64,000 nt of DNA from Bicyclus anynana. Taxonomy: Eukaryota > Arthropoda > Insecta > Lepidoptera > Nymphalidae. The position numbers were made by a program, and so were the translations under genes. Below, one piece after another: positions 30,428-41,101 of this stretch. The notes under the pieces were generated by a model. The model was not told where the DNA came from. It worked only from the letters and a program-made list of their open reading frames with translations, and ran no database searches. Position 1 is the first letter of the stretch. Each line of letters begins with the position of its first letter. The stretch covers positions 9,079,355 through 9,143,354 of the forward strand of contig NC_069104.1 of NCBI RefSeq assembly GCF_947172395.1. The letters are read 5' to 3'.

Positions 30428-30722
30428 TACAAAAGAGTATGTATGAGTGTATTTAATTATGATACCTAGCCTAGCAAGCGGAAACAACATAATCTCGTAA
30501 AGAGAAAAATACAAACGTCGACCAATAACGGCAGAGTTGAAATATCTTTACGAAAGATAGAACGATATTTTCGATTAAGCTACTATTTGAACGTCTTTCG
30601 TTTCTATACAGGGTGCTCGGGAGTATTTTCCATAACTTCAAGGTGCTGACGAGATCGCTTATAGGAACCGAACTACATAACTAATATTTTTTAACTAAAA
30701 ATATTTTTTTTTAACAAAAAAG

Positions 30723-31012
30723 TTGAGCCGACTTCAAAATTAAACTAAAAATTAACATCGTATGTGCAACAATCCTTCTGATCACTTTGAAGGCAGTGCA
30801 AAGCCACTGGCGTATTAATTAAAGCCGTTTCTGAAGGAACCACGTAATAGAATGGGACCAATCTGGAAGTATACTCATTCAAACAAAAAAATAATTTTTA
30901 AAATTGGTTAAGGAATTACGAAGTTATGCGGTAACAAACATAAAAAACAAACACATACGCGTCGAATTGAGAACCTCCTCCTTTTTTTGAAGTCGGATAA
31001 AAAAGTTTTATG
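30723..31012. mobile_element. M2 element, nearly complete
   Basis: Left end TTGAGCCGACTTCAAAATTA, right end TCCTCCTTTTTTTGAAGTCG plus GATAA: inverted ends. The interior contains CTTTGAAGGCAGTGCAAAGC and AAGCCGTTTCTGAAGGAACC, also found in the palindrome at 61097-61530. A separate ACAGGGTGCTCGGGAGTATT string at 30609 may mark another old repeat. Confidence 0.65.
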
Positions 31013-31160
31013 TTTTCATACAAAATAATTCAAATAATTCCGACTACCCATTTAACACAAGCCTTTAGCTATCGTTGCATTTTAAAATTTGGCTACGTCA
31101 TCAATATAAGGATTCGTATAATGGACACATTTTAAGATCTATTTAAAAAAGAAATATTAT

Positions 31161-31254
31161 ATCATCATCATCATCATCATATCAGCCGATGGACGTCCAC
31201 TGCAGGACATAGGCCTTTTGTAGGGACTTCCAAACATCACGATACTGAGCCGCC
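31161..31254 (-). pseudogene. RTE/BovB LINE 3' end (sense part of an inverted insertion)
   Basis: (CAT)n tail then CAGCCGATGGACGTCCACTG and GGACATAGGCCTTTTGTAGG: the reverse complement of the RTE 3' end seen at 32820-32900. It abuts the plus-strand RT fragment at 31258. Confidence 0.8.
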
Positions 31255-31257
31255 CCT

Positions 31258-31639
31258 AACACTTTGCTTAGCGTTTGTGGACTATGAGGAAGCCTTCGAT
31301 TCGGTGGAAACTTGGGCTGTGCTAAGGTCATTGCAGAGATGCCGAATTGATTACAGGTATATCCAAGCGTTGAAGTGCTTGTACGAAAACGCCACTATGT
31401 CAGTCCGTATTCAGGATCAGACTACGAGGCCAATCCAGTTGCAGCGAGGAGTGCGTCAGGGAGATGTGATCTCTCCGAAGCTATTTACCGCCGCACTGGA
31501 AGACGTCTTTAAGCTTCTGGACTGGAGCGGACTTGGCATCAACATCAATGGCGAGTACATCACTCAACTGCGGTTCGCGGATGATGTAGTCATCATGGCA
31601 CAGACTCTGGATGACCTTAGTACCATGCACAATTTGTAA
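31258..31639 (+). pseudogene. RTE/BovB reverse-transcriptase fragment (inverted part)
   Basis: About 125 codons of reverse transcriptase: FVDYEEAFDSVETW (motif A), GVRQGDVISPKLF (fingers/palm) and LRFADDVVIMAQTL with the FADD catalytic motif. Open but truncated at both ends. It lies in opposite orientation to the 3' end of the same LINE type immediately to its left. Confidence 0.85.
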
Positions 31640-31640
31640 A

Positions 31641-32665
31641 ACTTTTCTCGATAGTTTATTTTTTTGAAAAATACATGTTTTGCTCACATTTTGCTTTCAA
31701 TCTCAGGAAATGCAAACTTATTTTCTTAATTTTTTGTTTTGTATAGAAAATTAGGTATATATCTTGAACATGGCCATTTTGTTTTTCGTTATGTTGTTTA
31801 ATTTACTTGCAATTAGGTAAAAATGGTTTTGGCGCTCACTTCATAAAATATGCGTCGCGCGTCAATCGCTCCGTGCTTTTCAATCGCGTGAAAGTCATAA
31901 TTCGGCGTCTCGCTTGGGCTTCGAATTTTATCCATATCGTACCGACGTGCTGCGCGCTCTTAAGCTTCGCTTTGTCTTACGTGCCTCTTCTCTATTACAC
32001 TTCTCCTACCCTACCCTACTCGTTCCCTAAAATAGTCACAAATAGTCTGCATATCTACTAATTTTTAGCTTTCTATCTTTAAAATTGCGGAATGCCCCGT
32101 ACCAACTTCCGCCCCCCATTTTAGGGAAGTGGGGTGGGGGTTAGAAAGAGCCAAAAGTAGCCTATGTCATTCTCCATCCTTTAAACTATCCACTTTCACG
32201 TATTTAATATTAGTATAGATTGTACGGAACCTAACGTGCGCGAGTCCGACTTGCACTTGGCCGGTTTTTAAAGGTTGATAAGCCTTCTGTTAGAAATATT
32301 TTTGGCGATAATATCGCGCACGTGTTAACATTTTACGTTACAGTTATCTGGTCTCGTGACGGACATATTAACATAATGTTATCTGTGTAGTTTGTTTTTC
32401 TGTACCATTAAAATTAACGTGACTTCGAAGGCCATTGTGTAGTTTATAATAGTAAATATATATTTTTAAATAGAAACTTCTTTATGTATGTCACCGTAAA
32501 ATTGTAAATACCGTTAGATTATAATATAACTAACAACTTTATCTTTTTAATTCGTATGCAATTTTCGATTTACAGTTATGTTTTTTAAGTTGGTCGACTA
32601 TAACTATAAATAGCTACTACTACTTAGCTGTTATAGTTTTCCTTCTAATTTAATTATATATCCCA
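31641..32665. other. About 1 kb of old repeat-like sequence
   Basis: A GC-richer patch (31840-31990) follows AT-rich DNA. At 32185-32219 GTAGCCTATGTCATTCTCC...TTAATATTAGTATAGAT resembles a Helitron 5' end in minus orientation, so bases about 32040-32219 may be a Helitron remnant. CGGAACCTAACGTGCGCGAG near 32224 is a further repeat motif. No gene recognised. Confidence 0.4.
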
Positions 32666-32910
32666 CTATCACGCACATAGTTCGAAGAGCCGATGGAAGT
32701 TGGGGGTCCCAAGTTGTTGGAATGGCGACCCCGCACTACAAAGCGCAGTGCTGGTAGACCCACCACCAGGTGGACTGACGACCTCAAGCGAGTCGCAGGG
32801 ATTCGCTGGATGCAGGCGGCTCAGTATCGTAAAGTTTGGAAGTCCCTACGAAAGGCCTATGTCCTGCAGTGGACGTCCATCGGCTGATATGATGATGATG
32901 ATGATGACGA
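32666..32910 (+). pseudogene. RTE/BovB LINE 3' end with (GAT)n tail
   Basis: Reads EVGGPKLLEWRPRTTKRSAG, RPTTRWTDDLKRVAGIRWM, QAAQYRKVWKSLRKAYVLQW, TSIG and stop, followed by GATATGATGATGATGATGAT. This is the best-preserved RTE C-terminus here (about 64 codons) and shows the family's end. Confidence 0.85.
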
Positions 32911-33689
32911 TGATCCCACTATCGTGAATTTTTTCCCGTATCCTTAAATAACAGTTTAGCCGGTAGAGGGTGCAGACACTTCACTCTAACAAAAAAAATG
33001 CTCTTAAAAGCTTAATATCTTACTTATTTTTCAAAGACCTATCCAACGATGCCCCACACTCACCACATGATATAAACGAGTAAAAAATCATTCCCATTTT
33101 ACATTTAGGGAAGGTACCCTAAAAAAATATTTTTTTCAAGATACGACTTTATTCACATTTTCATGCTAATTTACAGACAGACATGGCGAAACTATAATGG
33201 TCCCTCGTGGACTACGGAACCCTAAAAAGAACCAAAGGGCCAGATATGCGCCAGTTCTTGGGATCACCGGATCTAATTCAGCTTATCAGACACCATAATT
33301 ATCACTAATATTATTATGGTCTTCGATGAACAAGGACCCAAAGCCTTGAAAGCGCCGCAAATACATATCACTTTCTTTTAAATTTTAGTTTAATATTTCC
33401 ACAGATTACAATAAAAGGCAGATAGAGCGTACGGGACATGGCAGTGATGCAGTCATTCCAAATACATATTCAAATACGAATATATTTTAGAGTCAGTACA
33501 ACACGAAGCGTCGCATCAGTAATTTTCAATATTATTCAAGAAAAATGGCGTCATACGTTTTAAAATATATTTTTAAAAACTATTTACAAAAATTAAAGAA
33601 ATAAGATAGAGTATTTTTATTGGTAATTGATTATTTATTAGTCTATTAATATATCAATTTACGTATTTGTTGTTTGGGTTAAACTCAGA
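32911..33689. other. Unassigned stretch with TTCCGTA-type repeat
   Basis: Bases about 33100-33230 (GGGAAGGTACCCTAAAAAAA, AGACAGACATGGCGAAACTA, CTACGGAACCCTAAAAAG) resemble the repeat at 2628-3130. Otherwise nothing. Confidence 0.4.
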
Positions 33690-34060
33690 CCAATTACTGT
33701 ATAGGACCTGCCTCGCTAGACGTTACTTTTCTGTCAAAGTGTATGATCTAATGCGATTATAAAGACTGTCTCTATAGTATCGATGTTAAATAGTTGTAAT
33801 CGTTTTCGTCGGTTAAAGAGCTCCCTAAAAATACCTTTTTGTGTAATTGAATTGTGTAAAAAACGGGCGAAAACTTCTAGTTTAGTATAAGATATATACA
33901 AAAATGACAGACCATTTTGTTCGTGACTATGAGTGCGATACAGGTCCTTCCATAATTGGTCTGAGGTGTTTAATCGCGAAATACAAATTATGAAAAAAGT
34001 TTGTATATTTCGGGGTCTTATGGAGACGCGTGACATTTGTTTTTTTTTTTGGGTTTCACC
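33690..34060 (+). repeat. Unclassified repeat U3, copy 1
   Basis: GGACCTGCCTCGCTAGACGT, TATAGTATCGATGT, AATCGTTTTCGTCG, AAGAGCTCCCTAAAAAT, AAAACTTCTAGTTTAGTA: the same order as in 37415-37640. Frames are broken in this copy. Confidence 0.6.
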
Positions 34061-34704
34061 GCCCTTAACGCGCTGCTTGTAAAAACTCATTCTGTATCAT
34101 TCTTTATTCTGTAACAATTTCGTAAATATTTATGAACTATTTAACCTACCAAAAATAACACCTTGTAAAATTCCATCCAATGCATTTATAAATACGCATA
34201 CCAATACAATTTTAACGTGGCCTTGGTCGTACACCATTGCTCACGTGTCGAGAACGCTTGTGCACTGCATCCGTTCAAACATTGGGAAAATACGATTTTT
34301 AAAAAATAATTTCATAATCATAGACGTGTTTTGTTGAAGTAATGAAGGACTATATGTCATCCTTTTTTGTTTCACTAGACTCGATGTAAGTCAGAGAGAA
34401 ACACAAAGATAATACAAAATTACTAAAAAATAAAATATGCGACGCGAAAAAACTAGTCAAAATCAATCGAGCTCACAGACAGAAGCGAAATTTGACTCGA
34501 CGGAATCAGTCGAGCTTACAGACAACTGGATAATAGACAAACACAATACCTGCGTCGTAAGTGCTTACCAGCGTTATTACGTAACTCGGTGTACCATTCA
34601 AATAGTAAGGCACTACATCGATTTTCATCCTATACTTCGTAATTGTGTTATTTTAACGAAAATACGTATATAACGCCTAACTAATTGCCACTGCCACTTC
34701 AACT
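34061..34704. other. Stretch without a recognised feature
   Basis: A 78-codon frame at 34437-34673 resembles nothing known to me. No repeats seen except an approximate direct repeat TCGAGCT(C/T)ACAGACA at 34467 and 34509. Confidence 0.35.
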
Positions 34705-35026
34705 TTTTTTTTATTATTATTTCCAAGTTAGCCCTTGACTACAATCTCACCTGATGTTAAGTGACAGTCTAAAATGGAAGTGGGCTAACTTGTTAGGAGG
34801 AGGATGAAAATCCACACACATTTTCGGTTTCTACACGACTTCGTACCGGAACGCTAAATCGTTTGGACGTCTTTGTCGGTAGGGTAGTAACTAGCCACGG
34901 CCGAAGCCTCCCACCAGCCAGACCTGGACCAATTAAGAAAATCTCAATTGGCCCAGCCGGGGATCGAACCCAGGACCTCCGTTTTGTAAATCCACCGCGC
35001 ATACCACTGCGCCACGGAGGCCGTCA
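34705..35026 (-). repeat. SINE-B, full length
   Basis: T-rich tail side, CAAGTTAGCCCTTGACTAC, body, GGGGATCGAACCCAGGACC and GCGCCACGGAGGCCGTCA. The poly(A) tail is short and broken. Confidence 0.88.
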
Positions 35027-35204
35027 AAACTGTGACTTTACTGCCACTTTACGTAAAATGAACATACTTAAATGTAATTTCCTTGAAAATACGATGTTAG
35101 ATTATTGCATAAACGAAAATATGATGTTAAACGATGAAGTGAATTCATTATTTGAATGGCACACCGATATACATAAAAACCCTGCAGACATAATAATAAG
35201 GTAC

Positions 35205-35600
35205 CTCATTAAAGCCGAAAAGGAAAAAGTATCAAAATACTTGGACCTTGCTCACGAGATTACCGCCATGTGGAATGTTGAGTCAACTATTATTGTTCCG
35301 ATAGTTGTTTCAATCAATGGTCTTATAGCGAAAAGCTTCGACCAACACCTTAAGAAGTTTTCGCTTAAGTGTTGGATCAAGAGTCGGATACAAAAGGCAG
35401 TGATTCTTGAGACGGCGCGTATTGTGAGGAGGTTCCTCACTCTGGAGCTCTGACCACCGGTTGCTTGGGCACTTAAAGGCTGCAGCGGGAGGGTTGAATT
35501 TTTTTTTTATAAGTTTTTAATAGTGTTTTGTATATTTTATGTATAAAATTGTTAAAAATTTAAAAAAAAAGGAGAAATAATAAATGAGAGACGACTTTAA
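35205..35600 (+). pseudogene. Dong/R4-like LINE 3' end, older lineage
   Basis: Reads IKAEKEKVSKYLDLAHEITA, MWNVESTIIVPIVVSINGLI, AKSFDQHLKKFSLKCWIKSR and IQKAVILETARIVRRFLTLEL, then stop at about 35451. It aligns with the end of the intact Dong ORF (KYLDLAHEVTAMW and IVRRFL) but is clearly diverged. The KVSKY Lys-Lys-Tyr motif of the endonuclease survives; everything upstream is gone. The 3' UTR holds GCAGCGGGAGGGTTGAAT and TTAATAGTGTTTTGTAT and ends near AAATAATAAATG, consistent with a TAA target. Confidence 0.8.
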
Positions 35601-36305
35601 ATAGGTACCTCATCTAGGTTCTACTGGTAATGTCTACGAATTAATATATAATTTACCCTATTTATTTACTAAAAAGTGAATAAACTTATTTTCTTTCTTC
35701 TTTCTTTCTATTTATGTATTACCTATCTGTACAAACTTCGTAGGATTTAAGCCGGAAAGTCCTTTCCTATTCTTGTTGGAGGTGGGTTTTCCTGTGATAA
35801 AAAAAAAAAATGTTTGCTCGAATTCAGTTTTAAGTCAGTGCACAAGCGCTCGTAGAGTCTCATAGCTGATAGAGTGACACGTGGGTAACGTGCGTAGTAA
35901 TCAAATAGTCTCTGCCTCCTTATCTCGAATATGAAGGTTTTTTGGTGTTATTAACGTCTAACGTGTTTACAGAAAGATTTTGTTGTGTGTGTAATGCGTA
36001 TGTGCGTACGGAGTGTACTTACGAGCGTGTGTGAGACTTGTGTATGTATGTGTTTTATTTCAGAGTTCCTTCAACGGATGCTGTGAAAGAATAACGTTAT
36101 TTATGTTTGCAGCCTATTTCTACTAAAACACAAATTTTTTTTTTTTTTTATACACATGAAATATGCCCAGAGAAACATTACAGTTTCGCAATTCGTTTCT
36201 CGAGGAATCAGAAATAATAATTACAACAATAAATCTAAAATTACAAAATGAATATTAAACAATTAAAATAATTTAAAAATAATAAATTTAATTCAAATTC
36301 AAACA
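35601..36305. other. Stretch without a recognised feature
   Basis: Simple TTTC/TTCT tract at about 35690-35712 and GT-rich text near 35985-36050. No gene or repeat family recognised. Confidence 0.35.
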
Positions 36306-36475
36306 AATTAATATTACAAAGGCGAAAGTTTGCATGGATGTTTGTTTTTAACGTCGCTACTACTAAACCGATTAGGATGAAAAAAACGAAAGTAGATAAA
36401 ACCCTGGATTAACACATAGACTACTCTTAGTCCCGAAAAGTCCATGGTTTCCCGGGATTTGTGAAAAACTGATTG
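36306..36475 (+). mobile_element. Helitron, 3'-truncated
   Basis: ATTAATATTACAAAGGCGAA, AAAGTTTGCATGGATGTTTG, CCCTGGATTAACACATAGAC, GATTTGTGAAAAACTGA. It stops before the terminal hairpin; a LINE tail follows. Confidence 0.65.
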
Positions 36476-36632
36476 TTATGATGTTTTCCTAAACCGAAGG
36501 TAGCCTGGAAGAAATCGCTACTTAGCGATAAGGCCGCCTTTTGTATGCTGATCTCCTCTTAATAATTTTTTTGTTTCACTTTTATTTGTCTTTGTGGTGT
36601 GCAAATAAAGAATATCTATCTATCTATTTCAC
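36476..36632 (+). repeat. LINE 3' UTR tail
   Basis: AGGTAGCCTGGAAGAAATCG, then an inverted pair ATCGCTA/TAGCGAT, AAGGCCGCCTTTTGTATGC, TTGTGGTGTGCAAATAAAGA and (TATC)n. This is text typical of a lepidopteran LINE 3' end with AATAAA signal and short-repeat tail; no coding sequence is attached. Confidence 0.5.
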
Positions 36633-36698
36633 GCAGCAAATGATATGAAATACGCAGCTGTATCTTAGCTGTAATATTCTAGGCTACTTTTGCATAGA

Positions 36699-36723
36699 AA
36701 GAAAGAAAGAAAGAAAGAAAAAA
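36699..36723. repeat. (GAAA)n microsatellite
   Basis: Six GAAA units. Confidence 0.85.
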
Positions 36724-36872
36724 TCTTTATTACAGCATTCATTAACATCAGTATAGGCTACTTTTTTTCTCGAAAATAATTATTAACATGTAGGTACGTC
36801 CATATTTTATGCGGGTAGCTCGTAAGTCTTAACTGCTTCATTGATAATGTGATTGATCTATTCGGGTACTGA

Positions 36873-37158
36873 TCATCATTATCAACCCATATTGAGCACG
36901 AGTCTCCTCTCAGAATTAGAGGGTTAGGCCAATAGTCCATCACGCTAGCCCAATGAGGATTGACAGATTTCACACACCCAGAGAATTAAGGAAATTCTCT
37001 GGTATGCCGGTTTCCTCACGATATTTTTCCTTCACCATTGGAGACACGTGATATTTAATTTCTTAAAATGCACAACTGCAAAGTTGGAGGTGCATGCCCC
37101 GGACCGGATGATACCACACCCTCCGGAATCGGAGGCAGAGGTCATATCCACTGGGCTC
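36873..37158 (-). repeat. SINE-A, near full length
   Basis: TCATTATCAACCCATATTGA, TTAGAGGGTTAGGCCAATAG, TCACGATATTTTTCCTTCAC, AAAGTTGGAGGTGCATGCCC and CCTCCGGAATCGGAGGCAG to the head at CCACTGGGCT. Confidence 0.85.
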
Positions 37159-37266
37159 AAAAAATATAGATAAAACTAAAAATATTGCAAAAAAAACATT
37201 ATTAAGCGTTCGAGGTACAAACTCGTGTGGCAGGTAGCTATTACCGATTTACTTCATTTCATAGAT

Positions 37267-37340
37267 TTATTAGCCCAATGAGGATTGACAGATTTCACAC
37301 ACCCAGAGAATTAAGGAAATAAGAAATTCTCAGGTATCTA
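37267..37340 (-). repeat. SINE-A scrap, local duplication
   Basis: TTAGCCCAATGAGGATTGAC, AGATTTCACACACCCAGAG and AATTAAGGAAAT repeat the exact variants of the neighbouring SINE-A at 36947-36996, so this is probably a local duplication and not an independent insertion. Confidence 0.65.
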
Positions 37341-37414
37341 CGATATTTGACTTGATGTTTGACAAAACATTTTTGATAATAAAATATCATTGTATTTATC
37401 CTTCGACCATTAAT

Positions 37415-37640
37415 AAGAGGACCTGCCTCGCTAACCGTTCCCCCTCTGACAAAGATCAAAAATCTAACGCGTTTATAAAAACTGTTGCTATAGAATCGAT
37501 GTATCATTGTTATAATCGTTTTCGTCGTGTAAAAAGCTCCCTAAGAATGCCGGTTTGTGTAATTGAATGGCATAAAAAACGGCTAAAAACTTGTAGTTTA
37601 GTAAAAGATGGAGTAACGTTTCATTTGTAAGTATTTATAC
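37415..37640 (+). repeat. Unclassified repeat U3, copy 2
   Basis: GGACCTGCCTCGCTAACCGT, TATAGAATCGATGTATC, ATAATCGTTTTCGTCG, AAAGCTCCCTAAGAATGC, CTTGTAGTTTAGTAAAAGAT. A frame stays open for about 90 codons here (37352-37630) but is broken in the other copy; coding origin is undecided. Confidence 0.6.
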
Positions 37641-38164
37641 CTTAATTATATCAAATTTTTAATAAAAACTATTTCTAAAAAGAATCGATTCTTTTGACGG
37701 AACAGCTAAAAATCGATCAGTAATCGAATATTCTATGTATTTAATCTGTGGATAGTCTAAGCGATGTGTTTGTCTCTGTAAAAATTACGCGTGTGTGTAT
37801 TGCGGGTCAAATTTATAGTTGTGTGGAGTGTATGGCCACAGAATACATTTAATGGAGTTATATATTTTCGAAGTGTGAGTTTACCTCGACCCCCCCAAAA
37901 ACGACAAATATTTTTGCTGGTGAATTTGGGTGCGAAACAGGTCCATAGTCTAAATAGTCAGAGTATTTATTAAAGGAATGCACTCGATTCACAAATAATT
38001 GTAACGGAGACCAAAATATCTCCGACACACCGGTCGAGTGAGTGTTGCATTGGCCAGAATCGTGCTTACAAACGTGACCTCATAATATAAACAGAGTAAA
38101 TAAATATACATACGTCATTCAATGTGTTGGTCAATGTTATTATAGTACTAGTAAACCCGGTCAA
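37641..38164. other. Stretch without a recognised feature
   Basis: The text ATACGTCATTCAATGTGTTG GTCAATGTTATT near 38108 recurs at 38480-38512 on the other side of the SINE-A, suggesting a long flanking duplication. No gene. Confidence 0.4.
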
Positions 38165-38475
38165 GAGTCGTGATAGCCCAGTGGATATGACCTCTGCCTC
38201 CATTCCGGAGGGCATGGGTTCGAATCCGGTCCAGGGCATGCACCTCCAACTTTTCAGTAGTGTGCATTTTAAGAAATTAAATATCACGTGTCTCAATCGG
38301 TGAGGGAAAACATCGTGAGGAAACCTGCATACCAGAGAATTATCCTAATTCTCTGCGTGTGTGAAGTCCGCCAATCCGCATTGGGCCAGCGTGGTGGACT
38401 ATCGGCCTAATCCCTTTCATTCTAAGAGGAGACTCGAGCTCAGTAGTGAGCCGAATTGATAATGATGATGATGAA
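38165..38475 (+). repeat. SINE-A, full length
   Basis: Head GAGTCGTGATAGCCCAGTGG, B box GGTTCGAATCCGGTCC, body and GATGATGATG tail. Flanking text AAATAAATA(T/C)...ACGTCATTCAATGT(G/A)TTGG occurs on both sides but about 40 bases out, so it is not a simple target duplication. Confidence 0.9.
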
Positions 38476-38699
38476 ATAAATACGTCATTCAATGTATTGG
38501 TCAATGTTATTAAAATATGGACCTTATGTGCGCTTCTACCCTACCTACCCTACCCTAGCATTTTAGGAAAGTTGGGCATTAATAAGAGACAAAAAGTAGT
38601 CACAAATCAGTGGCGTGCACAAGATTTTTAACTAGGGTATACACTATAAGTAATTTGAAGATTTCATGTCCGACTATGTATAATCATTCCAGTGATTTA

Positions 38700-38973
38700 C
38701 GGCCTCCATGGCGAAGTGGTATGCGCGGTGGATTTACAAAACGGAGGTCCTGGGTTCGATCCCCGGCTGGGCAGATTGAGATTTTCTTAATTCAGATCAG
38801 GCTGGTGGGAGGCTTCGGCCGTGGATAGTTACCACCCTACCGGCTAAGAAATACCGCCAAGCGATTTAGCGTGTAGATTTTCTTCCTCCTCCTACCAAGT
38901 TAGCCCGCTTCCATCTTAGACTGCATCATCAGGTGAGATTGTAGTCAAGGGCTAACTAGTAAAAGAAAAAAAA
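38700..38973 (+). repeat. SINE-B with internal deletions
   Basis: Head ACGGCCTCCATGGCGAAGTG and B box GGTTCGATCCCC are intact. The GTTCCGGTACGATG segment is deleted, then ATTTTCTTCCTCCTCC to GGGCTAACTAGTAAAAG and an A tail. Confidence 0.87.
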
Positions 38974-39220
38974 AATCCTTGTATAATTTTATTATTTCTG
39001 TAGGTACAGTGATATCTATTCATAGAAATCAAGTCGGTTCCCATAAAAAACTTTTACGTAGTAGCTACTTATGCCGTCTGGGAATATTTTTACGCCACAT
39101 ACCTACTCGTATAAACATGCTCGTACGTAACGATCAAAGAGCACGTGGACGGAAATGTGTTTCACAACTAATGCTGATGTTCTTTTAGGCGTCACATGCA
39201 CCATACTGACTAAAAGACCA

Positions 39221-39341
39221 CTGACGATCAAGTAATCTCACATGCCTGCAGCGCTAACTGCTTGACAGTCGATAAATCGTGTGTTGGTAGCGATCGGCCT
39301 GATGCCATGCACGTCGCGACCAACACACGATGATCGTCAGT
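39221..39341. mobile_element. Short inverted-repeat element, copy 1
   Basis: Ends CCACTGACGATCA and TGATCGTCAGTGG are perfect inverses, about 120 bases apart. Similar termini bound the element at 39849-40012. Non-coding MITE-like unit. Confidence 0.65.
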
Positions 39342-39408
39342 GGCTGATATTATCTGCCTAAGCCCACCAACCTACATTGGAGCATCGTGGTATGTTTAGG
39401 TTCTATAT

Positions 39409-39690
39409 CCGGCTGCGTGGCGCAGTGGGTAGTGACCCTGCTTTCTGCATCCACGGCCGTGGGTTCGATTCCCACAACTGGAAAATATTTGTGTGATGAG
39501 CATGGGTGTTCACACACAGACACTGGTGTCTGTGTATATTTATACATTATATAAGTATTTATATGTAGTATATAAATGTATATTAATATTATAATATCAA
39601 CTCTCTTAGCACCCATAACACAAGCTACTCTGTATGCTTACTTTGGGGCTAGATAGTGATGTGTATTGTTTAAGTATATTTATTTATTTA
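39409..39690 (+). repeat. SINE-C, full length
   Basis: Head GGCTGCGTGGCGCAGTGGGT, B box GGGTTCGATTCCCACAACTG, AATATTTGTGTGATGAGCAT, GTGTCTGTGTATATTTATAC, TAGCACCCATAACACAAGC, CTTTGGGGCTAGATAGTGAT and a TATTTATTTATTTA tail. Confidence 0.85.
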
Positions 39691-39848
39691 TTATATCCTC
39701 TGTCCTATGAGGAGGCTTAGGCTTCCGTTGAAATACAGGTATAAAATAAAGGCTAGGTAACCCGGTGATAATATATCTTTCTTGTGCTGAAAGAATATTT
39801 ATAATCGTTTCAGTGGTTTAGGTTTGATTTGTAACGTTCATTGTTAAG

Positions 39849-40012
39849 TCAGCCATTGACGGTCAATTATTCTCACGTTTATGCAGCACAAACGGCAGTG
39901 AAGACGTTCATAAGTCGAGCCGTCATGCACGCAGTGACCAATACACGATCAGTTATAGTCGTGGGTGCTGCAGAAACTTGAGAATAATTGATCGTCAATG
40001 GCGTGCATTAGC
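39849..40012. mobile_element. Short inverted-repeat element, copy 2
   Basis: GCCATTGACGGTCAATTATT and AATAATTGATCGTCAATGGC are inverse over about 24 bases with one or two mismatches. The termini resemble those of 39221-39341. Confidence 0.7.
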
Positions 40013-40122
40013 GATGTTAATCATTGAGTCAGTGTTCTACTAGCATTAACTTTTAAAAAATACCATAAATTTTCCAGCTACAAGCTTAGCATTGTTGCTA
40101 AAGTTAGAATATTAAACACAAA

Positions 40123-40201
40123 TATTTGTCAGTTGTCGGAATCGAACCCACGGCCCTGGCTGCGGTAGGCTGGGCACTCACTGCGCCAATCGGCCGTCAA
40201 A
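40123..40201 (-). repeat. SINE-C head fragment
   Basis: AATATTTGTCAGTTGTCGG, AATCGAACCCACGGCCCTGG, ACTGCGCCAATCGGCCGTCA. Only the tRNA-like half, diverged. Confidence 0.7.
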
Positions 40202-40342
40202 ACAAACACATACAAAAAATGTGTAAAACCGCGCACGTGGCTCTAAATGTGTGAGCGATGTTGGTTACGTAAATTGTTGTGAACATTTAAACTTAGTAAA
40301 TGGATCTTTTGTGGTGAGAATAATTATTGTAATCGTAGAAAA

Positions 40343-40500
40343 TTCTACTAATATAAACGCGAAAGTTTGTATGGATGTTTGGATATTTGTTACTCTTTAA
40401 TGCCGAAACTACTGAACCGATTTGGCTGAAATTTGGAAAGGATATTTCCTTTCCAAATTTCAGCCAAATCGGTTCAGTATTACCTGGCCATCATCAGACA
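40343..40500 (+). mobile_element. Helitron 5' part joined to its own inverse
   Basis: CTACTAATATAAACGCGAAA, TTTGTATGGATGTTTGG, then CTGAACCGATTTGGCTGAAA followed within 15 bases by the inverse TTTCAGCCAAATCGGTTCAG (about 40408-40482). A head-to-head hairpin. Confidence 0.65.
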
Positions 40501-40643
40501 TCGAATCCTATAAGCTTTAAACTACCAATTCTACCTTACAGGTAGAATAATGTAAAAAAACCACACGTGAATTATTTCAATTTGATCATGCTGCACAACA
40601 TTTCGGCAATGCATTGTCTATATCCTAAGAAACATATAGATAA

Positions 40644-41101
40644 CTAGCGGACGCCCGCGACTTCGTCCGCGTAAATTTCGATGTCAACTTTACTACTACC
40701 CCTACCCTACCCTACTCCTACTAAAATTAATAGTTTTTAAAACACAAAAGGTACTATATCTGCTAATATATAGAAGATAGATATATGGCGTCGCGGACTT
40801 TTTTGTAGAACTTTTAAAGATACATAAAGTCTCCATACATTAATTTCAATTTTACACAATGGTTAAGGCAGCGCATGCGAATAAGTCTGTTTAAAAGGTT
40901 TTTAGTCCGACCTGTATGACAAAATCTGTGATAACTCGGCTAATATATATGATACCAATATATAGCCTATAGCACTCCCCGATAATGTAGCATTCTACTG
41001 GTGAAAGAATTTTTGAAATCGGACCAGTAGTTCCGAAGATTACCCCATTTAAAAAATGTGACTAACTTACAAACTTTACCTCTTTATAATATTAGTATAG
41101 A
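40644..41101 (-). mobile_element. Non-autonomous Helitron, complete
   Basis: Left CTAGCGGACGCCCGCGACTT (inverse of the 3' hairpin and CTAG), right TCTTTATAATATTAGTATAG plus A (inverse of the TCTATACTAAT start). The flanking bases are A and T, as expected for insertion between A and T. 458 bases, no helicase ORF. The body includes GAAATCGGACCAGTAGTTCC. Confidence 0.85.

Noticed and set aside
34863..35453. 196-codon plus-strand frame as a gene
   Set aside because: It is a chance fusion: the first part is an antisense SINE-B, the last part the Dong-like C-terminal fragment.
38100..38512. ACGTCATTCAATGT words either side of the SINE-A as a target duplication
   Set aside because: The repeats are about 40 bases away from the SINE ends and too long; a local duplication is likelier.
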